Assembly (NCBI GenBank): GCA_021521415.1
Contig: JAIQDT010009104.1
Location: 1 to 64,000 of the forward strand
Direction of reading: 5' to 3'
Origin: Bidens hawaiensis
Lineage: Eukaryota; Streptophyta; Magnoliopsida; Asterales; Asteraceae
Length of the DNA: 64,000 nucleotides
The notes beneath the pieces are model-generated. The model saw nothing but the letters and a program-made list of their open reading frames with translations, was not told the origin of the DNA and made no database searches. The position numbers and the translations under genes were made by a program. Shown here piece after piece: positions 1 through 11,481 of the stretch (its first letter is position 1; every line of letters starts with the position of its first letter).

Positions 1-569
1 TTTTTCATGTGCGTCCGTACTAACGGGTTCATTTAACGACCCCGTCTTATAATTTGTCAGAATGTGAACAAAACCTTTTGATGTGCAATCGTTTCTTGTT
101 CTAAACATCCTAGACCGAGTCAAGTCAACAAAATATTTTTGGTGTTTTTTTTAATAGCAAATAGTTTTTCTAAAACTGATTTAAATGCTTCAACTTTTTT
201 ATGTTGCCTACGACTATGATAGAATATTGTTGTTGTGGTTTCCGCCTAAGGGCGATTTTTGAGTCGGACCTGAAGCGTTAAATAATTGGAGACTGTTAAA
301 TCCCATCACTGGTAGACTCGGGATAAAAAACATTATTAAAAAATAAATTTCTTCAAAAGGTAACCATGAAGTGAGCATTAATATTCATCAAAAATGTTTT
401 TTTAAGTTCAACCTACAAATCAACATAAACAACTCCATCAAATCAACTTAGAACACCATTAAACTCCTTCAAACACACTCTTAAACTACAACTTAGAACA
501 CCAAATAACATAAAAATAATCAAAACAAAACTTAAACTAAAAGAGTGTTAACTTGTTCGATTGAGCCCG
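1..569 (-). repeat. Duplicated flank of EF-Ts-like copy 1
   Basis: No coding sequence is seen. Most of this stretch, from the words taacgggttcatttaacgac onward, can be aligned by eye with 11482-11953, the corresponding flank of the second EF-Ts-like copy, so it is part of the same segmental duplication. On the minus strand it lies just downstream of the S1-domain reading frame and could be 3' UTR, intron or intergenic DNA. EF-Ts catalytic domains, if this copy ever had them, would lie beyond the left edge. Confidence 0.6.
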
Positions 570-1716
570 TTACGCCACATGGGGTATCTCTACTTGTTCG
601 TCAGTGATGATGCTACCATTTTCATCAGAAACTTTGACTTTGACTTTTTCATCGATACCAAATTTGACTTTACTGGCTTCAACTTTCACTCGATCATTTA
701 AAATTGAAGCAATATATTTATTCTTACGGAAAGCTACAAGAAACGGGTTTGTAGCAGTATAAACTTTCCCTTGAAGCCTTGAGTCCAAATGTTTATTATC
801 GTCGTCTTTCTTCATGGTCAACGTTACTTGACCTCTACCAATTCTCAAGACCCGAACTTTGACTTCTTGACCGACTACAAGCGATGACCCGTCACCCATT
901 ATACTTCCAAGCCCTTCATCGGCTTCTTCAGAAGCCGGTAAAAACCCTTCTTCACCTTCCGGAAGGTTTATAAACGCACCCAAACGTGTAAGATTTTTAA
1001 CAGTCCCTTCAAGTTCTTGACCCGTAATAAATTTAGTACCTTTTCTCCCCTCGTCTCGGTCCCGCATCGGGTTTGACTTTTGACCTGGGTTTTTAACGGG
1101 CTCGTTTTCCCGCATGGTCAACGAGATCCGGCCCGTTTCGGTATTTACATCAACTAACTTCACCTTGACTTCTTGACCAACCGAAACAACATTTGAAACA
1201 TCCTTAACGTAACCGTCACTTAACTGTAAGACGTGAACTAGCCCGCCTGTAAACGCACCAAAGTCAACAAACGCTCCAAAAGATTGGATTGACTTTACTT
1301 TACCCGTGAAAGTTGCACCGGGAACCAAGTCTTCATCTTTCAAGGGTGGCAATTTCACTCTTTCTAACGGGTCGTAATTTTTGTTTGAATTTGTCAACTG
1401 GTGATGTTGGTTTTGAAGTTTGACCAGAATCTTGACCCGACACAGCGGAGTCCAATTGGTCAACTTGGTCGACGGGTGCATCCACAACAACTTTCACCCC
1501 AGTGGCAAATGCTGCTCCAAATCTTGGTTTACTGTGGGACCCGAATGTCATAATATGCGGAAATAATCTAAGGGACGTTGATAGAGATATCAGTCTTTCG
1601 GTTGATCCTTTTGGACTAAAACATTTTATCAAACCGGTTTTGGTTTTTGCTGTACTAAAAGTGCACCCGCGGATAAGGGAGATACTGCTTGTTGACGATG
1701 GAATAACAGGTGTCAT
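570..1716 (-). pseudogene. Plastid EF-Ts (PETs/PSRP-7) S1-domain half, frameshifted
   Basis: The product resembles the N-terminal half of plant plastid elongation factor Ts, the nuclear-encoded polyprotein in which S1 RNA-binding domains precede the EF-Ts domains. One frame (1716 down to about 1350) starts at ATG and gives a Ser/Thr-rich transit-peptide-like leader ending in an RKSE motif. A second frame (about 1360 down to 570) gives two S1 domains, the first with [18 protein letters not shown] and SLTMRE, the second with GQELEGTV and VTLTMKK. The frames meet within a few bases at 1351-1355, where one extra base breaks continuity; no intron fits there. The second frame stops after EIPHVA without reaching EF-Ts domains. 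I infer a pseudogene. A one-base sequencing error plus exons beyond the left edge is the main alternative. Confidence 0.8.
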
Positions 1717-2345
1717 CTTGTTATTCGATTACGAACCAAACACACAGTGAACAGTTGGTGAACCATTTGGCTAAAAGTTCATTTACTTAAAAATAAAAAA
1801 AAAACAACGAAACATCCATGTTATAATAAATACTTTCTATAATATTAAACAACGTTTCCATCAAAGAAATACATTTTTTTGAACGACTAATATTTGACAC
1901 CACATGAAGTCACAAATACCGTTAAACGATAATTTTTCTTCAATCTTTTTTTATTTTTATCCATCCATTTGTAAATAATAATTAAAAATAAAAAATTTGG
2001 ATCCTAATTAACACTGGTTAGCACTAGCAGCAAATACTTTATAATAATAATATTATAATTTTCTTATGCTATGGACCTGGTTTGATCTAATACCATTAAC
2101 AATAACAATTTCGTTTGATTTTGATTGAAAATTGAAACCCTAATTTTACCATTACTACGCATCATAATATTGGACAAAACTAATATTAATAAATTAATAA
2201 TGAATTAACCCGAGAAGAGAAACTTACCCGTACCCGAACCCGAACCCGAACCCGAAACCCTCTGTCGCCGCTGGCAGTGTCTCCATGAATCAAAACCCTA
2301 AATTCGTTCGTTTCGTTTCGTTTCGTTTCGTTTATGGTCTGATGA
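1717..2345 (-). promoter_or_regulatory. 5' leader and promoter-like region of EF-Ts-like copy 1
   Basis: This stretch has no ORF. On the minus strand it precedes the transit-peptide ATG at 1716. It contains telo-box motifs (AAACCCTAA near 2136 and 2295), a short CCCGAA tandem run near 2228-2258 and a TTTCG run near 2308-2330. Telo-boxes close to the transcription start are typical of plant translation-machinery genes, which fits EF-Ts. The region between 1760 and 2270 may be a 5' UTR intron, but I cannot fix its borders. Confidence 0.45.
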
Positions 2346-2489
2346 TGATTCTTTGGGAAAATAAAATAGGTAAAGAAACAAAAAGCCTATTTCGGTCATT
2401 TCACACTGCCTAAATAGAAAATACTAACGAAACTAAATGGAGCTTAATGTTATTTGTTAACAGGTATAAACAGGGTTTAATGTTATTTA

Positions 2490-2938
2490 CAATGTTATAA
2501 AAACCGATATTTTACTCGTACCGGATTTGGTTTAAAAAATTGTATAACTAGTTGAACCGGGATGTACTGGAAGGTTCAACCGGTTAAATAGTTTACATTA
2601 TAATTTTCTATAAATTCAACTTAAACTCCAAATATAACCCAAAAACAAATGATCTCATAACAAAAAATCATCCAAAAAGTTAATCTATATAAAAAAAGTA
2701 ATACAGAAGCACTCAATTTAAAAAAAAATAGTCATAAAATTTACACATTTGATTGTTAATTGCAGGGTTAAAAGCAATTTTGGAAAAATATAGGCTACAA
2801 ATATAAAAAATTTCCCGTACTTAAAACCGGTTTACCGGTAAAACCCGGTATTTTAGAAAAAAAAACCGTCGGTACGATTTTCTAGCAAATCAACCAAAAA
2901 TTCCGGCATGCTGTGCGAAATCCGGTTTTTAAACACTG
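2490..2938. mobile_element. Degenerate hAT-like MITE
   Basis: The left end reads CAATGTTATAAAAACCG and the reverse complement of the right end reads CAGTGTTTAAAAACCGG, an imperfect terminal inverted repeat. The inside is rich in accggt words and has no ORF. The possible 8-bp target duplication (gttattta at 2482-2489, gttttttt at 2939-2946) is poor, so this is an old insertion or a chance match. Confidence 0.45.
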
Positions 2939-3037
2939 GTTTTTTTATTGAGTTTTGATATAAAAGAACATCGTTCTTGGAACCTATGGTTCAGTTTTAT
3001 CGATCTTTGATTAACAAAAGTGTCATGAGCCATTTGA

Positions 3038-3469
3038 ATGTTTTATGTTACTGCATCATTTGGTATTGGAGCTTTTAGTTCTCAAATGGCTCAACATGAC
3101 GATGAATGCTTGCTTGATCGTAGATTCGCCGCCATAGGCAACGACAAGAGTATTTTCTATTCGCGTGCTCGTGGAGAAGATCGACGGATGATTCGCAGAT
3201 TCGCCGCCCAAGGTAGCGATGGAGTCTATCCTGACCCACAGGATCTTGAAGAGAACAAACGACTCCAACAACGAGTCCGCGATCTTGAAGAGATCGAACG
3301 ACTTCGACAACGAGTCCGGGATCTTAAAAAGATCGAACAACTACGAAAACGAATTCGCGATTTCGAGTTACTACGGGAGATGCGCAAGGCGGAAACCGAG
3401 TCGAACACTAACGTCGGGGACGAAGGTGGCGACGAAGAGCAGCAACCGTTTAGTTGTCAACCACCTTAG
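3038..3469 (+). CDS. Unrecognised protein with charged 13-residue repeats
   Basis: An open frame of 143 codons starts at ATG 3038; a second in-frame ATG at 3095 (MAQHDDE) may be the real start. The N-terminal part has two similar segments (RRFAAIG and RRFAAQG). Residues about 67-105 hold three 13-residue repeats (DLEENKRLQQRVR, DLEEIERLRQRVR, DLKKIEQLRKRIR), predicting a long charged helix or coiled coil, then an acidic tail. I do not recognise a family. Similar Arg/Glu helices occur in Gag N-termini of plant Ty3/gypsy elements, so a retroelement fragment is possible. No LTR, promoter or intron was found around it, and a chance ORF cannot be excluded. Confidence 0.35.
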   Translation: MFYVTASFGIGAFSSQMAQHDDECLLDRRFAAIGNDKSIFYSRARGEDRRMIRRFAAQGSDGVYPDPQDLEENKRLQQRVRDLEEIERLRQRVRDLKKIEQLRKRIRDFELLREMRKAETESNTNVGDEGGDEEQQPFSCQPP

Positions 3470-3699
3470 TTCGACGAACCAATCTATCACGAGTGTGTAT
3501 TGGTTAACAAAAAACTCCAAAAACTAAATAGCAAAGTTTACAACGAAACTAAAAGCTGGGATTGCCACCTCTTATACCGGTTATTGTTAGTTAAAATTAT
3601 TAATGGTCAATAGTTAATAGTTAGATTATTAGAATCCAATTTTTCTAAATCAAATCTTAAAAAGCACTCTTCCAAACATCATATTTGAGTATCATTTGA

Positions 3700-3840
3700 A
3701 CCCGACAACCAATTTATTGTTACCAATAGTTTTTTTCTTCTTTTCATGTGCACGTCAATTTAACGACACCCATCTGATAATATATCATATTTAAGAATGT
3801 GAACAAAACCTTTTAAATCCAATTGTTTCTGATTCTAACA
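3700..3840. repeat. Third, short relic of the EF-Ts flank repeat
   Basis: Words such as cccgacaaccaatttattg, tttcatgtgc, tttaacgacaccc, gaatgtgaacaaaacctttt and ttgtttct appear in the same order as in 1-110 and 11455-11575. This is a diverged third copy of that flank without EF-Ts coding sequence. The rest of 3470-4025 shows nothing I can name. Confidence 0.5.
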
Positions 3841-4025
3841 ATGACAAAGCCACGTATCAAATAAATATATAAATATTACGTGGGACCTTTAGCAGTTAAA
3901 CTGTCATATGAGAGGATTGAAATGATGCAATCATTGGTTGCACTATGTGCATTAGATATTGTAAATGAAAATGAACACTATCCTATCCTATGTGAGACAA
4001 CACTCACAGCAGAAAGTTATTATAC

Positions 4026-4028
4026 ATA

Positions 4029-4065
<37 letters not shown>

Positions 4066-4066
4066 T
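4026..4066. repeat. (TAA)n microsatellite
   Basis: About a dozen uninterrupted taa units. Just downstream (4067-4135) are TGGGCC and TGGGCT words, a TATATAAATA-like box near 4110 and AAACCCTAA near 4131, which look like a plant promoter, but no gene follows. 4140-5100 is AT-rich sequence without recognisable features. Confidence 0.8.
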
Positions 4067-5100
4067 GGGCCAAGGTGTTATGGGCCTAATATTCATGGGC
4101 TTTGGGTATATAAATACATTAAACCTCTCTAAAACCCTAACATTGTATTCTTGAGTTTTTTTATTTGAAGGATTAGAAAAAAAAAGATAAGAAAATTTTC
4201 CTTTTTTCATTCTTGAGTTTTTTCATTAAAAAGAAAAGAAAGAGAATGGAAGAAAAAATGAAGCTTTTTTTCCTTCAAAACATTCATGCCAAATATGGCC
4301 GGATTGTGAAGGAAAGTTTATATTCTATTACCAATTTACACTATCTTAATTCTCTTTTCCATATTGCTTTGAGGATATAATTGTAAAGTTATAAATTTTT
4401 TTCCTATCTTTTCCTTCCAATCTAACTCAAGAATGTAATAAACACTTTTTTTTCTTTTCTTTTATTTTAACTCGAGAATGTTTTTCAAGTATATAATTTC
4501 TTTTCCTTTCTTCCTTCATCCAATCTTATCATTTCTTTTCCTTGTATTTTAAACCCGAGAATGCAGTGTAAATCTCATACATTCCATTTTGGCAAACACA
4601 TTCAAAAACACACATTTAAAAACACACAAACATACTGGTAAAAATTTTGATAAAGAATCCTACTCGTTTATGTTGTAAAACATCCAATGAAGAAGAAAAC
4701 GTTCTAAATGTAGTTTGGTTCAAGGTACGTTTTAAGATATAATGACTCGTTCATTTACGTTCAGCTCGTTAAGGCTTTTTTAGATCTAGCTAAAACCGAG
4801 ATAAAAGATTTAAACTTTAAACTAACCAAGTATAGATCTATGGTTTATAATAATAATCATAACATAAAAATAATTTCTTTAATGGGATAGTTAAGATTGT
4901 GTTTATGTTTAGTCTAATCTTTGTTCTTGTTTCTTGATTTTCAGGAGTAATATTATTAGACGCACACCACCCTGAGTTTCGTATCAACCAGTTAAAGAAA
5001 TATAAGGTAGTATACTATTCTCCTCACAACAGTTTTTAATATGTATTTTAAAACTTATTATATATACTTTTAAAAATTATACATTTTTGTTAAAATAACC

Positions 5101-5737
5101 AAATGGAACGTGTATTAACGGAAAAATCGAACCGAAACAAAAACCGACGGTTCGGTCTTATGTTTTCATAAAAATCGAAATTATGGTTCGGTTTTCGTTT
5201 TGCACGTAAACGAAACCAAAAAACCGAACAGTCGGGTATCAGGCTTACCCGCGGGTATCGGGTACACCCGTTAGTCTGTTAAAAACTTCATGTTAGGATT
5301 CTCAAGATATTGTTTTAACATAATAATTATCATATGTATTTTTTATTTATATATGAATTATTATAAATTATATTATGACACATTATATACACATAAACGT
5401 TTTCAAAAATAAAAAATATCACTATAATTTTTATGTATAAACTTGATAACATATAAATATCAATAACATTTCTTAAATAAACGTGTTAAATAAATATAAT
5501 ATTTTTTTTATATAATGAACCTAAAAAAATGAAGTGCTATTAGGCAAAGGTTAAGGAAAAATAAATCTAATAATTAAAATTTTTCGGGTTATACTTCGGG
5601 TATATAGTTCGGGATGTGGTTTCGGGTAATCGGGTCGGGTATCACCAAATCCCATACCCGACCCGTACCTGTGAAAAAATTCAAAACTAATCCCATACCA
5701 GGCCGAATACCCATCGGGCTTCGGGTATACCCGCTGG
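5101..5737. repeat. CCGAACC/GGGTA-rich transposon relic
   Basis: Clusters of gaaccgaaac, ggttcggt, cgggtatcgggt and acccgacccg words without a long ORF. This looks like the left part of an older MITE whose right end (gggctcgggttattttgccatcccta, 6299-6324) lies beyond the younger insertion at 5738-6292. Confidence 0.4.
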
Positions 5738-6292
5738 TAGGGGTGTGCATAGTGCGGTTTTTGGTTGAACCGAACCGAACCGAAAACCAAAATTTCAGTT
5801 TTTGGAGTATTTGAAACCATTCGGTACGATTTTTGGTTGAAACCGAACCGAAAACCAAAATTTCGGTTTTTGGAGTATTTGAAACCATTCGGTACGGTTT
5901 TGGTTGAAACCGAACCGAAAACCAAAATTTTGGTTTTTGGAATATTTGAAACCGTTCGGTTTTGGTTTTTTTCGGTTTTTGCCATTTGATCTTGAAAATT
6001 TTAGGTCAACAAAAAGGTTTTCAAAAAATAATTAATTTAGGTATAAATAACTTTGTTAATTGTAAAATAATAGACTATTAAACACTTACCAAAAATATTT
6101 GAGTTAATATAAACTATAAAAATTTAGGATTTCGGTTTTTTCGGTTTTTATTATATGCAAAACCAAAACGGACCATTAGTTCGGTTTTTACAAACACAAA
6201 AAACCAAACCATCGGTTTTTGTTTCGGTTCGGTTTTTCCGGTTTGGATTTTTCGGTTCCGGATTGATTTTTTCGGTTTCTTGCACACCCCTA
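5738..6292. mobile_element. hAT-type MITE, TAGGGGTGTGCA family
   Basis: The ends are TAGGGGTGTGCA and TGCACACCCCTA, a perfect 12-bp inverted repeat, and the flanks cccgctgg and tccgatgg match at 6 of 8 positions. The inside carries three near-copies of a roughly 62-bp unit (accgaaccgaaaaccaaaat, then tttggagtatttgaaacc) at about 5755-5970. There is no transposase, so it was presumably moved by a hAT enzyme. Related copies lie at 12768-13231, 15772-16855 and 16167-16683. Confidence 0.75.
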
Positions 6293-6687
6293 TCCGATGG
6301 GCTCGGGTTATTTTGCCATCCCTACTCTTATCATCACATTACTTGTCTTCTTCTATTTTGTTTGATTTTGTAAACTGTTTAATTGATAGGTAATGCCATT
6401 TACTTATCAATTAATTCTATTTCAGGAAGGGAACAATGAGACCTCCATTGCCTAGACACAAAATTCTTAAAGAGATGGCCCGCATTCGTAAGGAACTTGC
6501 CTGATCGTCAAATGCCTCCCATGCGATGGTCATGGCACAAAACAAAGAACTTCTCGACACTGTTTCAAGGATGGAAACTAGCTTAAAGTTCCTAGAAGCG
6601 AAGGCTGATGACGAAGCAGTCCAAATTGCTCACCGAAATGCAGCAACAAACCATTGGGCGAGATTCGAAGACCATTCGGTAGCGGTT

Positions 6688-9600
6688 TGTAACACCCCGT
6701 AACCGCAGCGGAAACGTAAACGGGATGCAACAGACACCTCTGATATCAACCACATTGTTTATAAAGAAAACTGAATGCATTAATATACTTCAAAATTACA
6801 TTATCTCGTATTTCATTACCGTCTAGGTGATACACACATCATACAATACGATACACAATTCTATTTGTTATAATGCATCCTAACATCCTGCACGCAAATC
6901 TTACACACATCAAGCACTTAGCACGTAAGCAATCGCTTCATCTTAATTGTACCTGAAAAGCATGTGAGAAAACGGGTCAACTACGAATAGTTGGTGAGTT
7001 TCACAATTTGAGTAAACCTTGATAAATCAATATCAGAATATAATATTATATAGGGACACTGTTAACCCAGTACTGTATCCATTCCGGGGGCAACGTTAAC
7101 CCAGAAACACTTCTAGGGACATCTGGGGACACGGTTAACCCAGTACTGTACTCATTCCGGGGGCAAAGTTAACCCAGAAACACTGCTAGGGACATCTGGG
7201 GACACGGTTAACCCAGTACTGTACTCATTCCAGGGGCAAAGTTAACCCAGAAACACTGCTAGGGACATCTGGGGCCACTGTTAACCCAGTACTGTACCCA
7301 TTCCATACGATTCCCGTACAATCAAATATATATAAATCCACGCAAATCCATGTGTTCAGTATGTACTTAAACATTTCAATAGTAACATGCTTCCGCCCCG
7401 GGAAAATATTTGAAAACAATTCAGAAAAAGGGGCTCGTGAAAACTCACCTTAGCACATGCAAGCAGGTAACAACTATCATTATCAGTTAACACGTCCAAT
7501 CTGTAATATGATCCCTACGATCGTTACTATACACTCATTATTAATATAACTTTAACTAAGTTAACCGGTACATCTGGGGACACTGTTAACCCAGCACTGT
7601 ACCCGTTCTGGGGGCAAGGTTAACCCAGAAACACTTCTCCGGACTCAGATTGTGATGTCGTTTAGAGTTCAACAGTCAAATTTTCTAATAGCTTGTTTTC
7701 CCCGTTTTGCGTGCCTAGCACGGTTACCCGTTTTTATGTTTCAAAAATGAGTTTGGTCACACACGACACGAAAATAGTCGTTGACTGATAGTTTAAGTAA
7801 AGTTGTGAAATTTGAGCTCGGTTTAGACGCCCCGATTGGCGGCGGGACCCGTTTCCGTCTTTAGCGTACCGGAAACTGTTAAATCAGACAAAAATTACTC
7901 AAATCATCCGAATTATTTTCGGATGATTTATTTTCACTTGTTTAACTCATTTATATGAAAATAGTTCATTTTTAAGGTTTTTATACACCAGTCAGCTCGC
8001 TTAAGCGAACTTCACCGGTTTACGCGTTTTAACTTTAAAAGTTTGCTAATTAGCACAAATAATTATCCGTTTAATCTCGGATCTTGAAATTTTGCACAAA
8101 TCACTTTTTGACAGTGGGGAATTTTATAAAAATATTTCCAGAATTAATTTCTATATTTAAAATTTATTTATCTATTTTTAAACACCATTTAAACACTAAA
8201 TATGTCGTAAATACCAAACGATCTTAGATAAATCCCAAATTTTTCCTGGATGTCCCCTGCCATCCACATAGTCCCCTGTAATTTTTTCAGAACCAAAATC
8301 CCCTTTTACATGCCATTTTCACTAAAACCGAGCTAGAAATCCCTAGAACTCGTTTAACCGAAAAGCCTACTTAGACTTCTCCAACGGACCTCAAATTTTT
8401 TTTGTGACTTATACATGATATAAAAAGCTTATCTAAAATTTTCCAGAATTTTTCATGATATTTAACTATTTTTCACCATTTTTGGCCAAAACCGAGCATT
8501 AAATTCACCAAATATTCATCCTTTATCCAAAAATTACCAAAAATTCACAGAACTCTTATTTTCATGTTTTTAACACCTCTGTAAAATTTCATGACCTAAC
8601 TCCAAACGATCAACAATCTGTCCAAAAACTCCAAAACCGAACATAACCGAATATACCTTTCGTTTTCCGCCACTACAAGCTACAAACTCGTCTTTCCGCC
8701 TTATCTACCACTAAACACAGAACCTACAACCAACATACCACAATACCAAGCAAGTTACACTCACGATCAAGCCTCTTACACTATAGTTTCGGTTATGATT
8801 CAAAAACAAAAATTTAAACCGTAAAAATTCGTTTTTGGTCCGTTTAACTCCTTTCTTGGACCAAGATCCCTTGTATAACCCGTATACATCACTTGATCAT
8901 GCAAGAATCGGTTTTCATCTTTGAAACCTCATTTTCTTGCAAATAAACTCAAAAAACGGAGATGGAAACGTGATTAACTCGATTCTTTACCTTGTTTTCT
9001 TGCTCTAAAATCTCGGTTTTGGATTATATGTGAAGGGGAGATGAAGGTTTGTTGATATGTTTGTTGTAAAAAAAGAAAATGAAGTGAGTTTGTGGGGGTG
9101 GTGGTCCGATCGGCTTCTTGGAGGGGTGGGGTGGGACCCACTTCTCCATTCCTAGCCACACAATTGGATTCCCTTAATCCGGATAATGTTTTGGATAATC
9201 TGGTTCAGTTCGTTTTTCGGTTAAATGTTTAATTCGGCTTAAAACGAGGCTAAAACGGTCGTTTTCCGGCTTAAAAATGAAATTTATATAAAACCGATTT
9301 AAAATATTTAAAAACTTAAACCATGACATTTATTAACTTAAAACATCATATCATTAATTATCGCGCATCTTTTTCGGCTTGATCGATCATCTCTTGCTCG
9401 GTTTGGTATTAAAGGTTTCGTTTAATGTACCGACGTACCATTAAATCGAAATTCTTTTTCTGTGCTTTAATTCACTTATCCCGAAGCTTTAATACTTCGT
9501 AAACATCACTAAATATCATATATCTCGTCTATAATTAAACCCTCGATTCGTTCGGGTTTCAATAACTATCGATCGATTAATCGCATATTCAATACGATGA

Positions 9601-9740
9601 ATTATATATTCACGTACAATCAATACAGTGAACCATGTATTCACGTATAATTACTATGGTAACTCATGTACCCGACATTAAATATGACGTAACTATTGTC
9701 TACCGGTTAGGGTATACCGGGTTTCGTCGGAATCGTTACA
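6688..9740 (-). mobile_element. 3.05-kb solo LTR, minus orientation
   Basis: The element begins TGTAACACCCCG and ends CGTTACA, so it has TG...CA termini, and is flanked by a perfect 5-bp target duplication CGGTT (6683-6687 and 9741-9745). There are no gag or pol frames. On the minus strand a TATATAAA box (plus 9283-9290) lies about 450 bp inside the element's 5' end, as expected for the U3 region of an LTR. I infer a solo LTR left by recombination between two LTRs of a gypsy-type retrotransposon. It shares its terminal style and tandem-repeat interior with the element at 53093-55108. Confidence 0.8.
7052..7640. repeat. 73-bp tandem repeat inside the solo LTR
   Basis: Units starting ggggacac(g/t)gttaaccc recur at 7052, 7125, 7198 and 7271, a 73-bp period. 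Each carries cagtactgta, gggggcaaagttaaccc and agaaacact. A fifth, separated unit lies at 7573-7640. Confidence 0.9.
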
Positions 9741-10156
9741 CGGTTGCAGCTCACTCTATGGCCCATGTCACACACATGCAAAACCAAGAAGCAACTTCAA
9801 ATTCCATCTTGAACGAACTAAGATCTGGAGAGAAACGACACTCGAATGTTAACTCAAAAGATAACAATGATCTTGGGAGGTTGTGCAGCAGCGTTTTTAG
9901 GCATCATGGGGCAATGGGTGGCGACCCGATATGCACGTGGCGGGTCACAAGACTGCTATGTTTGGGTCGCGGCTGGGATGTTATTACTCACGTATTTGGT
10001 TATGGTGCGCATGGTCACATATTACCACATGGCAACAGGAGACCCATCGCGCTTGCCCTGGGTAAGGTGCGTGACAAACGCATGCTTTACCATGGCATCA
10101 TGGTGTTAGTGTTGCTGTTTGTTCTTCTTTTAGCAGTGAGTGACATTGATGTTTAG

Positions 10157-11481
10157 TAGCGGATGTTTAGACTAATGATTCCGCATATATAATAATAGAA
10201 ATGGTATCCGAATTTGTTAGGTTTTATAGGAAATGAATATTATATGTTAGTTTCTAGCAGACTGGAAATGTTATGACCAATTTATGGTGTTAAATTACAA
10301 TGATTTTTGATCATTCGATTTTATTATTTAAAATTATTGCATTGATTATCAAAATATTCAACAATGATAGTTTTTAATGTTCTTAATGTAATAGATCATA
10401 TATTGTATATAAAGTAAATATCATTTGTTAAAAAAAATCAATTTCATCCTATAAATTTTAAAATATCAAATCTATCTTAAAATGTTAAAAATCAATTGTA
10501 ACTTAGCCGGTGAGTTTTAGCTAGAAGCTGGTAGTTGTAACCGGTAGCAGTTAGAAGTTTGGCAGAGTAGCTGGAGTTTTTAATAAAACTAGTTGGGCGC
10601 TCACGTAGTGCGGAGGAGTGGGCGCGCAACTTAACATCAACCGCATAATCAGTGTTGGTACATGATTCCCCTGATGACAGTGCACACATAACCCGAATGT
10701 AGACGTGTAATTCGTGCAAAGGTATTAAGCGTGAACTGATGGCGAAAATCAAGAAACAAAGCTGAAATATGCATTGATTTTAAATAGATAATTTTTGAAA
10801 CCAACTTGTTTTGATCTGAATCCCTTTCCGACCCGACATTGTTTTAATCTGAAACATGTTTTGACGTGACCCCTTTCCACTTAAAATCGTACCGACACGA
10901 ACCAAACTAATTTAACCCTAATTTGGTCTTACACAATCTCACATGACCCAAGCTGGCCTGCCTCAACTTGTTACCGATCTTAACCGATAATCACGTAGTA
11001 TGTTAATTTTTTAAAGTTAAAGAAGTATAGCAATATCATACTTAAATTAAAGAGAATAAAAATGCTCGTTTTTATGATGTAATATTTAAAAAATATATAT
11101 TAACGTGTGAAAAAGTTATGGCCTTTTAAAAAGTCGTGGGGGTAGTCAGTTTTGAATACGTGCTAAATATGTAACTAATATAAAAATTAGCAAAAGTTGA
11201 TAGAAGTTCAAGCACCAAACTTGTAAATTCGAATGTAAAAATTTGTAGCTTTTTATCAAACGCTAGTAGTAGTAGTAGCGTTCAAATTTTGAGTTTTTTC
11301 TAATAACCTAAAAGTTTCAAGCTCATTCAACCAAACAAAGATTTTTATTGATTATGAGTTTTTTCTTAAAAGCTTGAAACTTCTAAAAACTTCTTGCCAA
11401 ACATACCCCAAATCTTAAAAAACACTCTTTCACAAATTAGATTTAAAAAGTGTCATTTGCCCTCGACAACCAATTTACCGT
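10157..11481. other. Intergenic, no gene seen
   Basis: AT-rich sequence. Between 10500 and 10760 a more GC-balanced stretch is open on the minus strand but matches nothing I know. 11240-11410 has several copies of words such as aagtttcaagct, possibly a decayed MITE. Confidence 0.5.

Larger units (their letters stand above)
6436..10156 (+). pseudogene. Unknown coiled-coil membrane protein, split by LTR insertion
   Basis: Removing the element at 6688-9740 joins two coding pieces in frame (TCGGTAGCGGTT then GCAGCTCAC). The first begins at ATG 6436 after a splice-acceptor-like ttctatttcag, and has a TGA at 6502-6504 followed by a helical, Glu/Lys/Ala-rich stretch to 6687. The second runs from 9746; near 9846 the likely frame changes to one encoding two hydrophobic segments (MILGGCAAAFLGIMGQ and VAAGMLLLTYLVMV), and a third hydrophobic stretch ends at 10156 in the first frame. 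A nonsense codon, frame changes and the 3-kb insertion make it dead. I do not recognise the family; the order of hydrophobic segments loosely recalls small plant membrane proteins such as DUF1218, but that is a guess. Confidence 0.5.

Noticed and set aside
4067..4140. TGGGCC motifs, TATA-like box and AAACCCTAA suggested a gene promoter
   Set aside because: No reading frame or plausible exon follows on the plus strand up to 5100, so I mention it only as promoter-like sequence.
10492..10752. 86-codon minus-strand ORF in a GC-balanced stretch
   Set aside because: No family resemblance and no regulatory context; similar open stretches are expected by chance at this length.
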